Assembly (NCBI GenBank): GCA_014841595.1
Contig: JACYUE010000001.1
Location: 1,166,996 to 1,230,995, forward strand
DNA: 64,000 bases
Direction: 5' to 3'
Source of the DNA: Oxalobacteraceae sp. CFBP 8761
Lineage (GTDB): Bacteria > Pseudomonadota > Gammaproteobacteria > Burkholderiales > Burkholderiaceae_D
The position numbers were made by a program, and so were the translations under genes. Numbering within the stretch: the stretch's first letter is position 1; every line of letters begins with the position of its first letter. This document shows, piece after piece, positions 18,502 through 27,806 of the stretch. The notes under the pieces are model-generated. The model saw only the letters and a program-made list of their open reading frames with translations. It was not told where the DNA came from and searched no databases.

Positions 18502-19512
18502 ATGGATAATCTCAACATCAGCATCTACGTGCTGGGAATGCTCGTGCTCCTGGCACTGGTATTCGACTTCATGAACGGTTTTCACGATTCGGCAAACTCG
18601 ATTGCCACCGTGGTCTCGACCGGGGTCCTGAAACCCCAGCACGCCGTCGCAATGGCGGCATTCTTCAACTTCATCGCGATCTTCGTGGTCAACATGAAGG
18701 TCGCCCAAACCATCGGCAAGGGCACGATCGACCCGCACGTGGTCGACCATTACGTGATCTTTGGCGCCCTGGTCGGGGCGATCTCGTGGAACGTCATCAC
18801 CTGGTACTACGGCATTCCCTCGTCGTCGTCGCACGCGCTGATCGGCGGTCTGGTGGGCGCGGCTGTGGCCAAGGCGGGCACCGGCTCTCTGATCTCGGGT
18901 GGCCTGATCAAGACCGTGGCGTTCATCGTCGTCGCGCCGCTGCTGGGCTTCGCGCTCGGTTCGATCATCATGCTGATGGTGGCCTGGATCTTCGTGAAGT
19001 CGACGCCCCGAAAGGTCGACAATCTGTTCCGCAAGCTGCAGCTGGTGTCGGCGGCGGCCTATTCGCTGGGCCACGGTGGCAACGACGCGCAAAAGACGAT
19101 GGGCATCATCTGGATGCTCCTGATCGCCGCCGGTTACACGAGCGCGACGGCCGAATATCCACCGGCCTGGGTGATCATCTCGTGCTACGCGGCGATTGCC
19201 TTCGGCACGCTGTTCGGCGGCTGGCGCATCGTCAAGACCATGGGCCAGAAGATCACCAAGCTCAAGCCGGTCGGCGGTTTCTGCGCCGAAACGGGCGGTG
19301 CGGTCACGCTGCTGCTATCGAGCGCATTCGGCATTCCGGTCTCGACGACGCACACGATCACCGGCGCCATCGTCGGCGTGGGCGCCGCGCGCAAGACTTC
19401 GGCCGTGCGCTGGGGCGTGGCGGGCAATATCGTGTGGGCGTGGATCTTCACGATTCCAGCGTCGGCCTTCATGGCGGCGGTGGCCTGGTGGATCGGCACC
19501 AAGATCATGTAA
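18502..19512 (+). CDS. pit: Low-affinity inorganic phosphate transporter, Pit family
   Basis: 336 aa with about ten hydrophobic segments. The duplicated Pit signatures are present: DFMNGFHDSANSIATVVSTG at about residues 15-34 and SLGHGGNDAQKTMGIIW near 190-206, with a second half GGAVTLLLSSAFGIPVSTTH. It imports phosphate, probably as a metal-phosphate symport with protons. Short Pit form without the long cytoplasmic loop, as usual when preceded by a DUF47 gene. Confidence 0.94.
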   Translation: MDNLNISIYVLGMLVLLALVFDFMNGFHDSANSIATVVSTGVLKPQHAVAMAAFFNFIAIFVVNMKVAQTIGKGTIDPHVVDHYVIFGALVGAISWNVITWYYGIPSSSSHALIGGLVGAAVAKAGTGSLISGGLIKTVAFIVVAPLLGFALGSIIMLMVAWIFVKSTPRKVDNLFRKLQLVSAAAYSLGHGGNDAQKTMGIIWMLLIAAGYTSATAEYPPAWVIISCYAAIAFGTLFGGWRIVKTMGQKITKLKPVGGFCAETGGAVTLLLSSAFGIPVSTTHTITGAIVGVGAARKTSAVRWGVAGNIVWAWIFTIPASAFMAAVAWWIGTKIM

Positions 19513-19531
19513 TCGTGGCGTGATCATGATT

Positions 19532-19562
19532 GAAAACGGCGCCATTGGCGCCGTTTTCTTTT
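19532..19562. terminator. Bidirectional terminator after pit
   Basis: GAAAACGGCGCC, ATT and GGCGCCGTTTTC form a 12-bp perfect stem with A/T flanks on both sides. It can end pit on the + strand and the convergent lipoprotein gene on the - strand. Confidence 0.8.
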
Positions 19563-19822
19563 CAGTGCTGCGTCATCGCGCCCGTGCCGACGCTGGAATT
19601 TTTCATGTTCTCGCGCTCGACCTCGCTGACGGTGCCGACATTGTTGGCTGTCTGGCCTTTCTTGCGTGGCAGGTAGGTGCCGATCGGGGTGCTGCGTTCT
19701 TCTCGCACGCTCGCCGTCTTCGCGCCGTCGGGGGCAGGGCTAACAGGGGCAGGGGTGGTGCAGGCGACCAGCAACAGGGCGGCAGCGCAGGAAGTGATGA
19801 GTGATGTCAGCGGAAAGGTCAT
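19562..19822 (-). CDS. Small putative lipoprotein
   Basis: 86 aa from the ATG at 19822. The signal peptide MTFPLTSLITSCAAALLLVA ends in a lipobox LVAC with Cys at residue 21. The mature part is short, polar and probably disordered (TTPAPVSPAPDGAKTA), with no recognised domain. An upstream in-frame start would add 15 residues before the signal and is less likely. Function unknown. Confidence 0.6.
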   Translation of the reverse strand: MTFPLTSLITSCAAALLLVACTTPAPVSPAPDGAKTASVREERSTPIGTYLPRKKGQTANNVGTVSEVERENMKNSSVGTGAMTQH

Positions 19823-19937
19823 GGTCGCAGGCTCGGTAGAGTGGCTGTTCGGTATTGACAGCCGCACATCATTCTACGCCGGAAGCCGCGTGCGATATCC
19901 TGACAGAATTGACAGGTCAGCGTGGGCGTGACGTCGG

Positions 19938-20828
19938 CTAGCCGAGATCGACGGCGAGGCCTTCGTAGGCCAGCAGCACCTGCAGCTCGCCCAGGCTGCC
20001 GGAGTGGCGCGCCATCACGTCGGCAAACGCCGCCTCGAGTTCATCGTCGCCGCGGGTCGGTTCATGGTGCGTGCAGTACAGCGTGCGTGCGCCAACGCGC
20101 AGTGCCATCGCGATGGCGCCGTCAAACGTACCGTGGCCCCAGCCCCGCTTGGACGGGTATTCGTCGCGCGTGTACGAGCAATCGACGATCAGCGCATCCA
20201 CGCCCGCCATCACGGCGTCCATGCGACGTTCGGCCTCGCGCATCTGCGTCTCGGCCGCTGCGTGCAGCGGGTGCCCGGCCGGATGCGGGTTGTACCAGGG
20301 TTCGTGGTCCCCCGTGAAGAACACTGACTTGCCGTTGCAGTCGATGCGGTAGCCGAGGTTGGTCACCGGGTGGTTCGTCACCACGTTCGCCACCAGCGCA
20401 TCGCCCACCGCGATCGGTTCGCCGATGTTCAGCGTGCAGTACTCGATGGTGGCGCTCATGTCCGTTTCGCCGACGGGGAAATAGCTGTTTTGCAACTGCA
20501 CGCCCATCACGTGCTCGATGCCACGGCCCGTGATCGGATCGTGCGCGCCATGCAGGCGCACGCGGCTGCCCTTGACGAACAGCGGCGTGAAAAAGGGCAG
20601 GCCATGGATGTGATCCCAGTGGCTGTGCGTGATGAAGAGATTGGCGTGCACGGGCGGCCGGGCCAGCAGATGCTGGGCCAGCGGGAACAGGCCGGTGCCG
20701 CCATCGAGCACGATCAGCGTGTCGTCATCGGTGCGCACCTCGATGCAGGTCGTGTTGCCGCCATAGCGCGCCGTGCGTGGCCCCGGGGACGGGATCGATC
20801 CGCGTACTCCCCAAAAACGAAATTTCAT
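19938..20828 (-). CDS. MBL-fold metallo-hydrolase
   Basis: 296 aa. Opening MKFRFWGVRGSIPSPGP and RYGGNTTCIEV are typical of a PhnP/RNase-Z-like beta-lactamase-fold subgroup. Metal ligands are visible: THSHWDH near residue 87, an Asp/His in FFTGDHEPWY and the late His in LYCTHHEPTRGDDEL. Substrate unknown; the GVRGS start subgroup often has phosphodiesterase-like members. Monocistronic by appearance. Confidence 0.82.
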   Translation of the reverse strand: MKFRFWGVRGSIPSPGPRTARYGGNTTCIEVRTDDDTLIVLDGGTGLFPLAQHLLARPPVHANLFITHSHWDHIHGLPFFTPLFVKGSRVRLHGAHDPITGRGIEHVMGVQLQNSYFPVGETDMSATIEYCTLNIGEPIAVGDALVANVVTNHPVTNLGYRIDCNGKSVFFTGDHEPWYNPHPAGHPLHAAAETQMREAERRMDAVMAGVDALIVDCSYTRDEYPSKRGWGHGTFDGAIAMALRVGARTLYCTHHEPTRGDDELEAAFADVMARHSGSLGELQVLLAYEGLAVDLG

Positions 20829-20976
20829 GATGCATTCCCTGCCAGGTCAGAACCGCACAATTCCATACAGCGTAGATCATAGCGAGATTGTAGCTCGCGG
20901 GCATCGGTATGAGATAAATGTCTTGTGCATGGTTCAGCGCAGAAGGGTGTGGTGTCATGTGGCGCAACCGTGACGG

Positions 20977-21042
20977 GCCGACGATGCGCGCCGATTCGAT
21001 GCGCCACAGCGCGGCCAGCAGATTGTCGATGTCGCCCGCCAT
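20977..21042 (-). pseudogene. 5' stump of an ECF sigma-factor gene
   Basis: Starting 7 nt after the YCII stop, the frame reads MAGDIDNLLAALWRIESARI followed by VG and then loses all similarity. The AALWRIESARI tract matches the N terminus of YCII-associated ECF sigma factors (VWRIESARLIAGLARMVRD). About 22 codons remain of a gene normally near 400 codons; the rest seems deleted up to the MBL-hydrolase promoter region. Confidence 0.6.
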
Positions 21043-21049
21043 CGCGCCC

Positions 21050-21451
21050 CTAGGACATCGCGCCCATGCGCTCGATCGACGTGGATGGCGGGAAATCCGC
21101 GAGCTCGTACATCGGGCGCACCTCGATCTCGGCCGGTGCCCCTGGCCCGTGCGGGTTGGGGAAGCGCCGGCTCCATTCCATGGCTTCCTCGCGCGAGCCG
21201 ACCTGGATCAGCGTATAGCCGGCGATCAGTTCCCTGGCTTCGGTGAATGGGCCGTCGATGACGCGCCGCTCGTCTCCCTCGTAGCGGATGCGCCAGCCCT
21301 GACTGGTGGGCTTCAGGCCGCTACCGTCGAGCAGCACGCCGGCGGCGGCGAGCTCCTGGTTGTAGTCGAGCATGGCGGCGATCAGGGACTCCGGCGGCAT
21401 GACGCCCGCTTCGGTGTCGGCATTGGCTTTGACGATGATCATGAAACGCAT
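21050..21451 (-). CDS. YCII-related (YciI/DGPF) domain protein
   Basis: 133 aa from the ATG at 21451, with GGAGAACACC upstream. The DGPF motif is present as VIDGPFTEARELIAGYTLIQ, after MRFMIIVKANADTEAG. The ferredoxin-like YCII fold often occurs in front of an ECF sigma factor of the YCII-linked class; only a stump of that partner remains here. Biochemical role of the family is poorly known. Confidence 0.88.
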   Translation of the reverse strand: MRFMIIVKANADTEAGVMPPESLIAAMLDYNQELAAAGVLLDGSGLKPTSQGWRIRYEGDERRVIDGPFTEARELIAGYTLIQVGSREEAMEWSRRFPNPHGPGAPAEIEVRPMYELADFPPSTSIERMGAMS

Positions 21452-21677
21452 GGTGTTCTCCTGTGATGGGAGTCCGGTGATCGGCCTCCTGACGACGACG
21501 AACGGCGCCACCCGCATTCGACAACGGCGGTGCAAAAAAATCAGCGCGCGCACGTCGACCGTGGCCCAGGCGGCGGCCGGGCATTCTCCGATGATGGTGT
21601 GATTGAACGTATGGATATGGTAGCGCGATTGATGCACATCGCAGTCACCATCACTGACAGATAACGCTGGCTGCGCC

Positions 21678-21710
21678 AAAAAAAAAACGCCCGCCGGTAA
21701 GGGCGGGCGT
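21678..21710 (-). terminator. Rho-independent terminator of the PhoH-like gene
   Basis: On the minus strand ACGCCCGCC, loop CTTACC and GGCGGGCGT form a 9-bp stem followed by ten U residues. It lies 39 nt past the stop of the PhoH-like gene. Confidence 0.9.
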
Positions 21711-21748
21711 TGCGGTACTGCGCCTGCGCGGGGCAGGCGGCACAACGA

Positions 21749-23563
21749 TTACAGCACGTCGCTGGCGTGATCGGCCAGGCGCGAGCGTTCGCCGCGTGCC
21801 AGCGTGACATGGCCACCGTGGTTCCAGCCCTTGAAGCGGTCGACCACATAGGTCAGGCCGCTCGAGCCTTCGGTGAGGTATGGCGTGTCGATCTGCGCGA
21901 TATTACCCAGGCACAGGATCTTGGTGCCAGGACCGGCGCGCGTGACCAGCGTCTTCATCTGCTTGGGCGTCAGGTTCTGCGCTTCGTCGATGATGAGGAA
22001 CTTGTTGACGAAGGTTCGGCCGCGCATGAAGTTGAGCGACTTGATCTTGATGCGCGAGCGGATCAGGTCTTGCGTTGCCGCGCGACCCCAGTCGCCGGCA
22101 TCGCCGTCGGACTTCATCAGTACTTCAAGGTTGTCGTCGAATGCGCCCATCCATGGCGACATTTTCTCTTCTTCGGTGCCTGGCAGGAAACCGATGTCTT
22201 CACCGACCGGCACCGTCACGCGGGTGACGATGATCTCGTTGTAGAGCTTGGTTTCGAGCACTTGCGCCAGGCCGGCGGCCAGGGCCAGCAGGGTCTTGCC
22301 GGTACCGGCCTGACCCAGCAGCGTGACGAAGTCGCACTCCGGATTCATCAACAGGTTCAGTGCGAAGTTCTGCTCGCGGTTGCGCGCGGTGATGCCCCAC
22401 ACATTGTTCTTGTTGTGGCTATAGTCGCGCAGGGTTTGCAGCACGGCGGTCTTGCCGTCGATTTGCTTGACCTGGGCGTACAGCGGCGACTGGCCATCCT
22501 TCGGCTCCATGTAGACGAACTGGTTCGCCAGCAGCGTTGGAATCAGCGGACCGGTCACGCGGTAGTAGGTTGCCGAGTTGCCTTGCTTGTTTTCCTGCCA
22601 CGATTCGACGTCCTTGCCGTGCGTGTCCCAGAAATTGTCCGGCAGCTGGACGATGCCCGAGTACAGCAGGTCGCTGTCTTCCAGCACGTGGTCGTTGAAG
22701 TAGTCTTCGGCCGGCAAGCCGATGGCGCGCGCCTTGATGCGCATATTGATGTCTTTCGACACCAGCACGATCGCGCGGCCCGCCTGCTGCTGCTCGAGTG
22801 CCCGCACGACGCCCAGGATCTGGTTGTCGGCTTTGCCTTCCGGCAGGCCTTCGGGCAGCGGCGCGCTGGTCAGACGGGTCTGGAACAACAGGCGGCCCTT
22901 GGCATCCTTGTTGCCCAGCTTGGACAGCGGAATGCCGGACTCGATCGCGTCGTCGTCGACGTTGGCGATCAAGGCGTCAAGCGTGCGCGAGACCTGGCGT
23001 GCATTGCGCGCCACTTCGGACATGCCCTTCTTGTGGTTGTCGAGTTCTTCGAGCGTCATCATCGGCAGATAGACGTCGTGTTCCTCGAAACGGAACAGCG
23101 AGCTTGGGTCATGCATCAGCACGTTGGTGTCGAGCACGAACACCTTGGTCAAACCCGAGCGGTCGGCCTTGCGGCTGGTGGACGACTTGACCGGCGCTTC
23201 CACTGGCTTCTGCTTGGTGGAATGGAGTTGCTCGGCATCCTGCTCGCGCAGTTTGGCCGTGACGGGCACAGCGTTCGGGGCTTCTGGAGCTGCTTTGGAA
23301 ACAACTACGGGAGCAGCCTGAGGCTTCGTTTCGGCAACCGGAGCCGCACGCACGGGTGCTTGCGCGGCGGCGAGGGTGTCTTCGGCTTTGCGGCGTGCGC
23401 GCGACTTCGGCGTTGGCACGGCTTGACCGCTGATCAGGTCATCGACTTCGGGATCGGGCTTGGCCGAGATCGAACGCACCGGCGAACGACCGGGTTCGGC
23501 CTTGGGGTAATCTTTGACCAGCAGCATGGTTGCTGGCTCATTCGGTATTTTTGGCAGTGGCAT
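21749..23563 (-). CDS. PIN-PhoH fusion protein (PhoH2-like ATPase/RNase)
   Basis: 604 aa. A disordered Ala/Pro/Lys N-terminal region (about 1-135) is followed by a PIN domain starting KVFVLDTNVLMHDPSS with acidic residues in TLEELDNHKKG and later. The C-terminal PhoH P-loop domain has GQAGTGKTLLALAAG and Walker B-like FLIIDEAQNLTPKQMKTL. PhoH2 proteins couple an RNase-like PIN domain with an ATP-dependent RNA helicase activity. The N-terminal extension of over 100 residues is long. An alternative start at MLLVKDYP would remove 12 residues. Confidence 0.9.
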   Translation of the reverse strand: MPLPKIPNEPATMLLVKDYPKAEPGRSPVRSISAKPDPEVDDLISGQAVPTPKSRARRKAEDTLAAAQAPVRAAPVAETKPQAAPVVVSKAAPEAPNAVPVTAKLREQDAEQLHSTKQKPVEAPVKSSTSRKADRSGLTKVFVLDTNVLMHDPSSLFRFEEHDVYLPMMTLEELDNHKKGMSEVARNARQVSRTLDALIANVDDDAIESGIPLSKLGNKDAKGRLLFQTRLTSAPLPEGLPEGKADNQILGVVRALEQQQAGRAIVLVSKDINMRIKARAIGLPAEDYFNDHVLEDSDLLYSGIVQLPDNFWDTHGKDVESWQENKQGNSATYYRVTGPLIPTLLANQFVYMEPKDGQSPLYAQVKQIDGKTAVLQTLRDYSHNKNNVWGITARNREQNFALNLLMNPECDFVTLLGQAGTGKTLLALAAGLAQVLETKLYNEIIVTRVTVPVGEDIGFLPGTEEEKMSPWMGAFDDNLEVLMKSDGDAGDWGRAATQDLIRSRIKIKSLNFMRGRTFVNKFLIIDEAQNLTPKQMKTLVTRAGPGTKILCLGNIAQIDTPYLTEGSSGLTYVVDRFKGWNHGGHVTLARGERSRLADHASDVL

Positions 23564-23819
23564 CAGGTTCTCAATCTAAAAAAAGTCTGGAAGACCGTGC
23601 GCGCGCGGGCCACATGGCGCTGGCGCACGAAATGACGCAACTAAACAGGGATAAGGGGAATTGCGGTTGAACTGTTGCAACACGGCCGGGCCGGACAATG
23701 CGTCGGCCCGGCGGGCAACCGGGTGAGGGTAGTGCAGATGCAGGACAGGTTGAATTACAGGTCGACTCAAAATAAGTGGCAGCGATCCAGCAGGTTGAAC
23801 AAACTGGAGCCATCCATTG

Positions 23820-24287
23820 TCAGGGCTGGCTCTTCAGAAATTCCAGCACTTCAGTCACATGGTCACTGACCTTCACGCCACGCCATTCTTTCACCAATCG
23901 GCCTTGAGCGTCAATGACAAACGTACTGCGCTCGACCCCGCGTACTTTCTTGCCATACATGTTCTTCATCTTCATGACGTCGAATTGCGTGCACACGGCT
24001 TCATCGGCGTCCGAGATCAGTTCGAACGGCAGGCCAAGCTTGGACTTGAAGTTCTCGTGCGAGCGCAGCGAATCGCGGGACAAGCCGTAGATGTCGGCGC
24101 CCAGTGCCTGGAACTCGGGATAGGCTTCGCGAAAAGCAATGCTCTCGGTGGTGCAGCCAGGCGTATTGTCCTTCGGGTAAAAGTACAGCACCGTGTACTT
24201 GGCGGGACGGCCGAGCAGTTCGAACGGTTTCTCGCCCGTCATCGGGGCGGTGAAGGGGGCAAAGGTTGCAAGTTGGCTCTCGGCCAC
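23820..24287 (-). CDS. bcp: Thiol peroxidase/peroxiredoxin, Bcp/PrxQ type
   Basis: 155 aa from a GTG start at 24287, chosen for the AGGAGAAACC site just upstream; the frame extends 25 codons further without similarity. The peroxidatic Cys is in YPKDNTPGCTTESIAFRE (TPGCT). The usual resolving Cys five residues later is absent (Ser/Ala there), as in atypical or 1-Cys PrxQ members. It reduces peroxides with thioredoxin. Neighbouring the PhoH-like gene is a common betaproteobacterial arrangement. Confidence 0.92.
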   Translation of the reverse strand: MAESQLATFAPFTAPMTGEKPFELLGRPAKYTVLYFYPKDNTPGCTTESIAFREAYPEFQALGADIYGLSRDSLRSHENFKSKLGLPFELISDADEAVCTQFDVMKMKNMYGKKVRGVERSTFVIDAQGRLVKEWRGVKVSDHVTEVLEFLKSQP

Positions 24288-24467
24288 GGGTTTCTCCTGA
24301 CGGTCGCAGCGCAGCTGCAGGGTGACCCTCCCGGCGCGCCATGGCGGGGAGCGGCACCCCATGATAATCCGTCGGTGCTATCCGCCGCTAGTACTCTTGT
24401 GGGCAGAATCGCAATATTTACCCGGATTGAAACGTTTGCGGCCCTGTTGAACCGCTGTTGTATCGAT

Positions 24468-24848
24468 TCAGGCGGTGCGTTCGAGGATCAGGGCCAGCGT
24501 GACCTTGCGGCCTTCGCCCATCAGCACGTTGTAGGTGCGGCAGGCGGCGCCGTTGTCCATGCTCTCCACGCCGATGTGCCGGCTCGACAGACTGGTGACC
24601 AGGCGCGGGTGCACGAAGCGCTGACGTGCGCCGGTGCCGAGGATGACGACGTCCGGCGCATCCTGCGCCAGTTCATCGAAGTGGGCGGCGGTGAGCTGGT
24701 CGAAATCGGTCACGTTCCATGGGCGGGGCGGCACCTCGGGCAGCAGCGTCAGGCTGTAGTCGTAACGCTGGGCGTTGATCTCGACGCCGCTGGCATCGAC
24801 GCCGGTCACGGTCTGGTATTGCTGGGTATTGTCGGAATGGAGCTTCAT
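24468..24848 (-). CDS. Mth938-like domain protein
   Basis: 126 aa. The features of this small alpha/beta family are visible: ITPWSV-like RPWNVTDFDQL, then DVVILGTGARQRFVHP and MDNGAACRTYNVLMGEGRKV. Bacterial members (Xcc1710/DUF498 type) are of unknown function; eukaryotic relatives include NDUFAF3. Starts 146 nt away from the divergent alaA gene. Confidence 0.85.
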   Translation of the reverse strand: MKLHSDNTQQYQTVTGVDASGVEINAQRYDYSLTLLPEVPPRPWNVTDFDQLTAAHFDELAQDAPDVVILGTGARQRFVHPRLVTSLSSRHIGVESMDNGAACRTYNVLMGEGRKVTLALILERTA

Positions 24849-24994
24849 GGCGATAGGCGAAGTGGACGCTGTTTAGCGGTGACTGTGCGGATGCCTATTG
24901 TAACCGGATCGGCAAGGTTGCCTAAACCGTGCGCTTTGGGCAGAATGGTATTTTTGCGCACTGCAACAGTGCAGGCGATTTTCCAGGGGATACT

Positions 24995-26218
24995 GTGCGA
25001 CCGATTGCCAAATCGAACAAGCTCGACGACGTCTGCTACGAGATCCGCGGACCAGCCCTGGAGCAGGCGCGCCAGATGGAAGAAGACGGCCAGAAGATCA
25101 TCAAGCTCAATATCGGCAACCTCGCCGTGTTCGGCTTCGATGCGCCGGACGAGATCGTCAGCGACATGATCCGCAACATGCACGGCGCGGCCGGCTATAC
25201 GGACAGCAAAGGCATGTTCGCGCCGCGCAAGGCGGTCATGCACTACACGCAAGAGAAGAACATCACCGGCGTGACGATCGACGACATCTACCTGGGCAAC
25301 GGGGCGTCGGAACTGATCGTCATGTCGATGCAGGGCTTGCTCAACAACGGCGACGAAGTACTGGTGCCGGCGCCCGACTATCCGCTGTGGACTGCCGCCG
25401 TCAGCCTGGCCGGCGGCGCACCGCGCCACTATATCTGCGACGAAGGCGCCGGCTGGATGCCCGACATCGCCGACATGCGCAGCAAGATCACCCCGAACAC
25501 GCGCGCCATCGTCGTCATCAACCCGAACAACCCGACCGGCGCCCTGTATCCGCGCGAAGTGCTGCTCGAGATCATCGAACTGGCGCGCCAGCACCAGCTC
25601 ATCATCTACGCCGACGAAATCTACGACAAGACGCTGTACGACATGGCCGAGCACGTCTCGATGGCCTCGCTGGCCGACGACGTACTGTTCGTGACGCTGA
25701 ACGGCCTGTCGAAGAACTACCGCTCGTGCGGCTACCGCGCCGGCTGGATGGTGGTCTCGGGCGAGAAGCGCCATGCCAAGGGCTATATCGACGGCCTGAA
25801 CATGCTGGCGTCGATGCGCCTGTGCGCCAACGCGCCGGGCCAGTTCGCGATCCAGACCGCGCTCGGCGGCCACCAGAGCATCAATGACCTGGTGGGCCCG
25901 GGCGGGCGCCTGCTCCGGCAACGCGATCTCGCCTACAAACTGCTTACCGATATACCGGGCGTGTCCTGCGTGAAGCCAAAAGCTGCGCTTTACATGTTCC
26001 CGCGCCTCGATCCGAAGATGTACCCGATCACGGACGACCAGCAGTTCATTTGCGAACTGCTGACCGAGGAAAAAGTGCTGCTGGTGCAAGGCACCGGCTT
26101 CAACTGGATCGCCCCGGACCATTTCCGGCTGGTGTTCCTGCCTAATTCCGACGACCTGACCGACGCTTGCGGACGCATTGCGCGCTTCCTCGACGGTTAC
26201 CGACGGCGCCACGCCTGA
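24995..26218 (+). CDS. alaA: Glutamate-pyruvate (alanine) aminotransferase AlaA-like
   Basis: 407 aa from the GTG at 24995 with CAGGGGA upstream; the start gives RPIAKSNKLDDVCYEIRGPA, aligned with the E. coli AlaA N terminus as I recall it. PLP lysine lies in NGLSKNYRSCGYRAGW; NNPTGA and ADEIYDKTLYD are intact. The usually conserved IGNP motif reads IGNL here (CTC codon). It converts glutamate and pyruvate to alanine. hom follows after 40 nt, as in related genomes. Confidence 0.92.
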   Translation: MRPIAKSNKLDDVCYEIRGPALEQARQMEEDGQKIIKLNIGNLAVFGFDAPDEIVSDMIRNMHGAAGYTDSKGMFAPRKAVMHYTQEKNITGVTIDDIYLGNGASELIVMSMQGLLNNGDEVLVPAPDYPLWTAAVSLAGGAPRHYICDEGAGWMPDIADMRSKITPNTRAIVVINPNNPTGALYPREVLLEIIELARQHQLIIYADEIYDKTLYDMAEHVSMASLADDVLFVTLNGLSKNYRSCGYRAGWMVVSGEKRHAKGYIDGLNMLASMRLCANAPGQFAIQTALGGHQSINDLVGPGGRLLRQRDLAYKLLTDIPGVSCVKPKAALYMFPRLDPKMYPITDDQQFICELLTEEKVLLVQGTGFNWIAPDHFRLVFLPNSDDLTDACGRIARFLDGYRRRHA

Positions 26219-26258
26219 TCCAGCGCGTTGCGCCCAGACCTCACGAGAAACAGATTTT

Positions 26259-27578
26259 ATGAAACCGATTCAAGTTGGCCTGCTGGGCATCGGCACCGTT
26301 GGTGCCGGTACCTTTAATGTACTCAAGCGCAACCAGGAAGACATCCGCCGCCGCGCCGGCCGCGGCATCGAGGTGACGATGGTCGCCGCGCGCAATACCG
26401 AGCGCGCACGCAGCGTGACCGGCGATGGCGTGACCGTCGTCAGCGATCCGTTCGCCGTGGTGAACCATCCCGATATCGACATCGTCGTCGAGCTGATCGG
26501 TGGCTACGAGCTGTCGCGCGAGCTGGTACTGCAAGCCATTGCCAACGGCAAGCATGTGGTCACTGCCAACAAGGCGCTGGTGGCGCTGCACGGCAACGAG
26601 ATTTTCGCGGCCGCACAAGAGAAGGGCGTGATCGTCGCGTTCGAAGCGGCCGTGGCCGGCGGCATCCCGATCATCAAGGCGCTGCGCGAAGGCCTGACGG
26701 CCAACCGCATCGAATCGGTGGCCGGCATCATCAACGGCACCACCAACTTCATCCTGTCCGAGATGCGCGACAAGGGCCTGGACTTCGCCACCGTGCTGGC
26801 CCAGGCGCAGGCGCTGGGCTATGCCGAGGCCGATCCGACCTTCGACATCGAAGGCGTGGACGCCGCGCACAAACTGACGATCATGTCGGCTATTGCCTTC
26901 GGCATCCCGGTGCAGTTCGACAAGGCCTACGTGGAAGGCATCAGCCAGTTGCAGGCAGTGGATATCCGCTACGCCGAACAGCTGGGCTACCGCATCAAGC
27001 TGCTGGGCATCACCCGCCGCACGACGACTGCCGCCGGCGAAGGCATCGAGCTGCGCGTGCACCCGACCCTGATCCCGGCTGCACGCCTGATCGCCAACGT
27101 CGAGGGCGCGATGAACGCCGTGCTGGTGCATGCCGATGCCCTGGGCGTCACGCTGTACTACGGCAAGGGCGCAGGTGCAGAACCGACCGCATCGGCCGTG
27201 ATCGCCGACCTGGTCGATGTGACGCGCCTGGCGACCGTCGACCCGTCCGGCCGCGTGCCGCACCTGGCGTTCCAGCCGAACCAGATGAGCGACGTGACGA
27301 TCATGCCGATGGCCGACATCACCACCAGCTACTACCTGCGCGTGCACGTGCAGGACCAGCTGGGCGTGATGGCCGACCTGACGCGCATCCTGGCCGACGG
27401 CGGCATCTCGATCGACGCCGTGCTGCAGAAAGAGCCGGGCAACCAGACCAATATCGACATCATCATGCTCACGCATCAGACGCAGGAGAAGAGCATCGAT
27501 GCGGCAATCGCCAGGATCGAGACGATGCCGGCCGTGATTGGCAAGGTCACGCGGATTCGTCTGGAATCGCTGGGCTAA
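26259..27578 (+). CDS. hom: Homoserine dehydrogenase
   Basis: 439 aa from the ATG at 26259. The N-terminal NAD(P) fold has GLLGIGTVGAGTF, the catalytic domain has AGIINGTTNFILSEM and EADPTFDIEGVDAAHK, and the C-terminal ACT domain (YYLRVHVQDQLGVMADLTRI) implies feedback control by threonine. It reduces aspartate semialdehyde to homoserine for methionine and threonine. thrC, which often follows hom, is not downstream. Confidence 0.96.
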   Translation: MKPIQVGLLGIGTVGAGTFNVLKRNQEDIRRRAGRGIEVTMVAARNTERARSVTGDGVTVVSDPFAVVNHPDIDIVVELIGGYELSRELVLQAIANGKHVVTANKALVALHGNEIFAAAQEKGVIVAFEAAVAGGIPIIKALREGLTANRIESVAGIINGTTNFILSEMRDKGLDFATVLAQAQALGYAEADPTFDIEGVDAAHKLTIMSAIAFGIPVQFDKAYVEGISQLQAVDIRYAEQLGYRIKLLGITRRTTTAAGEGIELRVHPTLIPAARLIANVEGAMNAVLVHADALGVTLYYGKGAGAEPTASAVIADLVDVTRLATVDPSGRVPHLAFQPNQMSDVTIMPMADITTSYYLRVHVQDQLGVMADLTRILADGGISIDAVLQKEPGNQTNIDIIMLTHQTQEKSIDAAIARIETMPAVIGKVTRIRLESLG

Positions 27579-27806
27579 GCAGCGCAGAACCACAGGGTGG
27601 CCGCTTGGCTCAGGGCCACCCGCATCATGCGGGCCGGGTAGTGCCGCGTGAGTAGTACCGCGTGATTCTTCCAAGCTGTTTCGTATCGCCGGTCACGACC
27701 TTCGGTATCAGATGCGAATACGCAAGCATGAATATGAGAAACATGCTTTGTTCGGCCGTGCTTGCCGTTGTACATTACGGCATCCTAGTCACCCGAGCCC
27801 TCCAGC

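Noticed and set aside
27595..27621. Terminator after hom
   Set aside because: GGGTGGCC/GGCCACCC form a stem with an 11-nt loop, but no U-tract follows.
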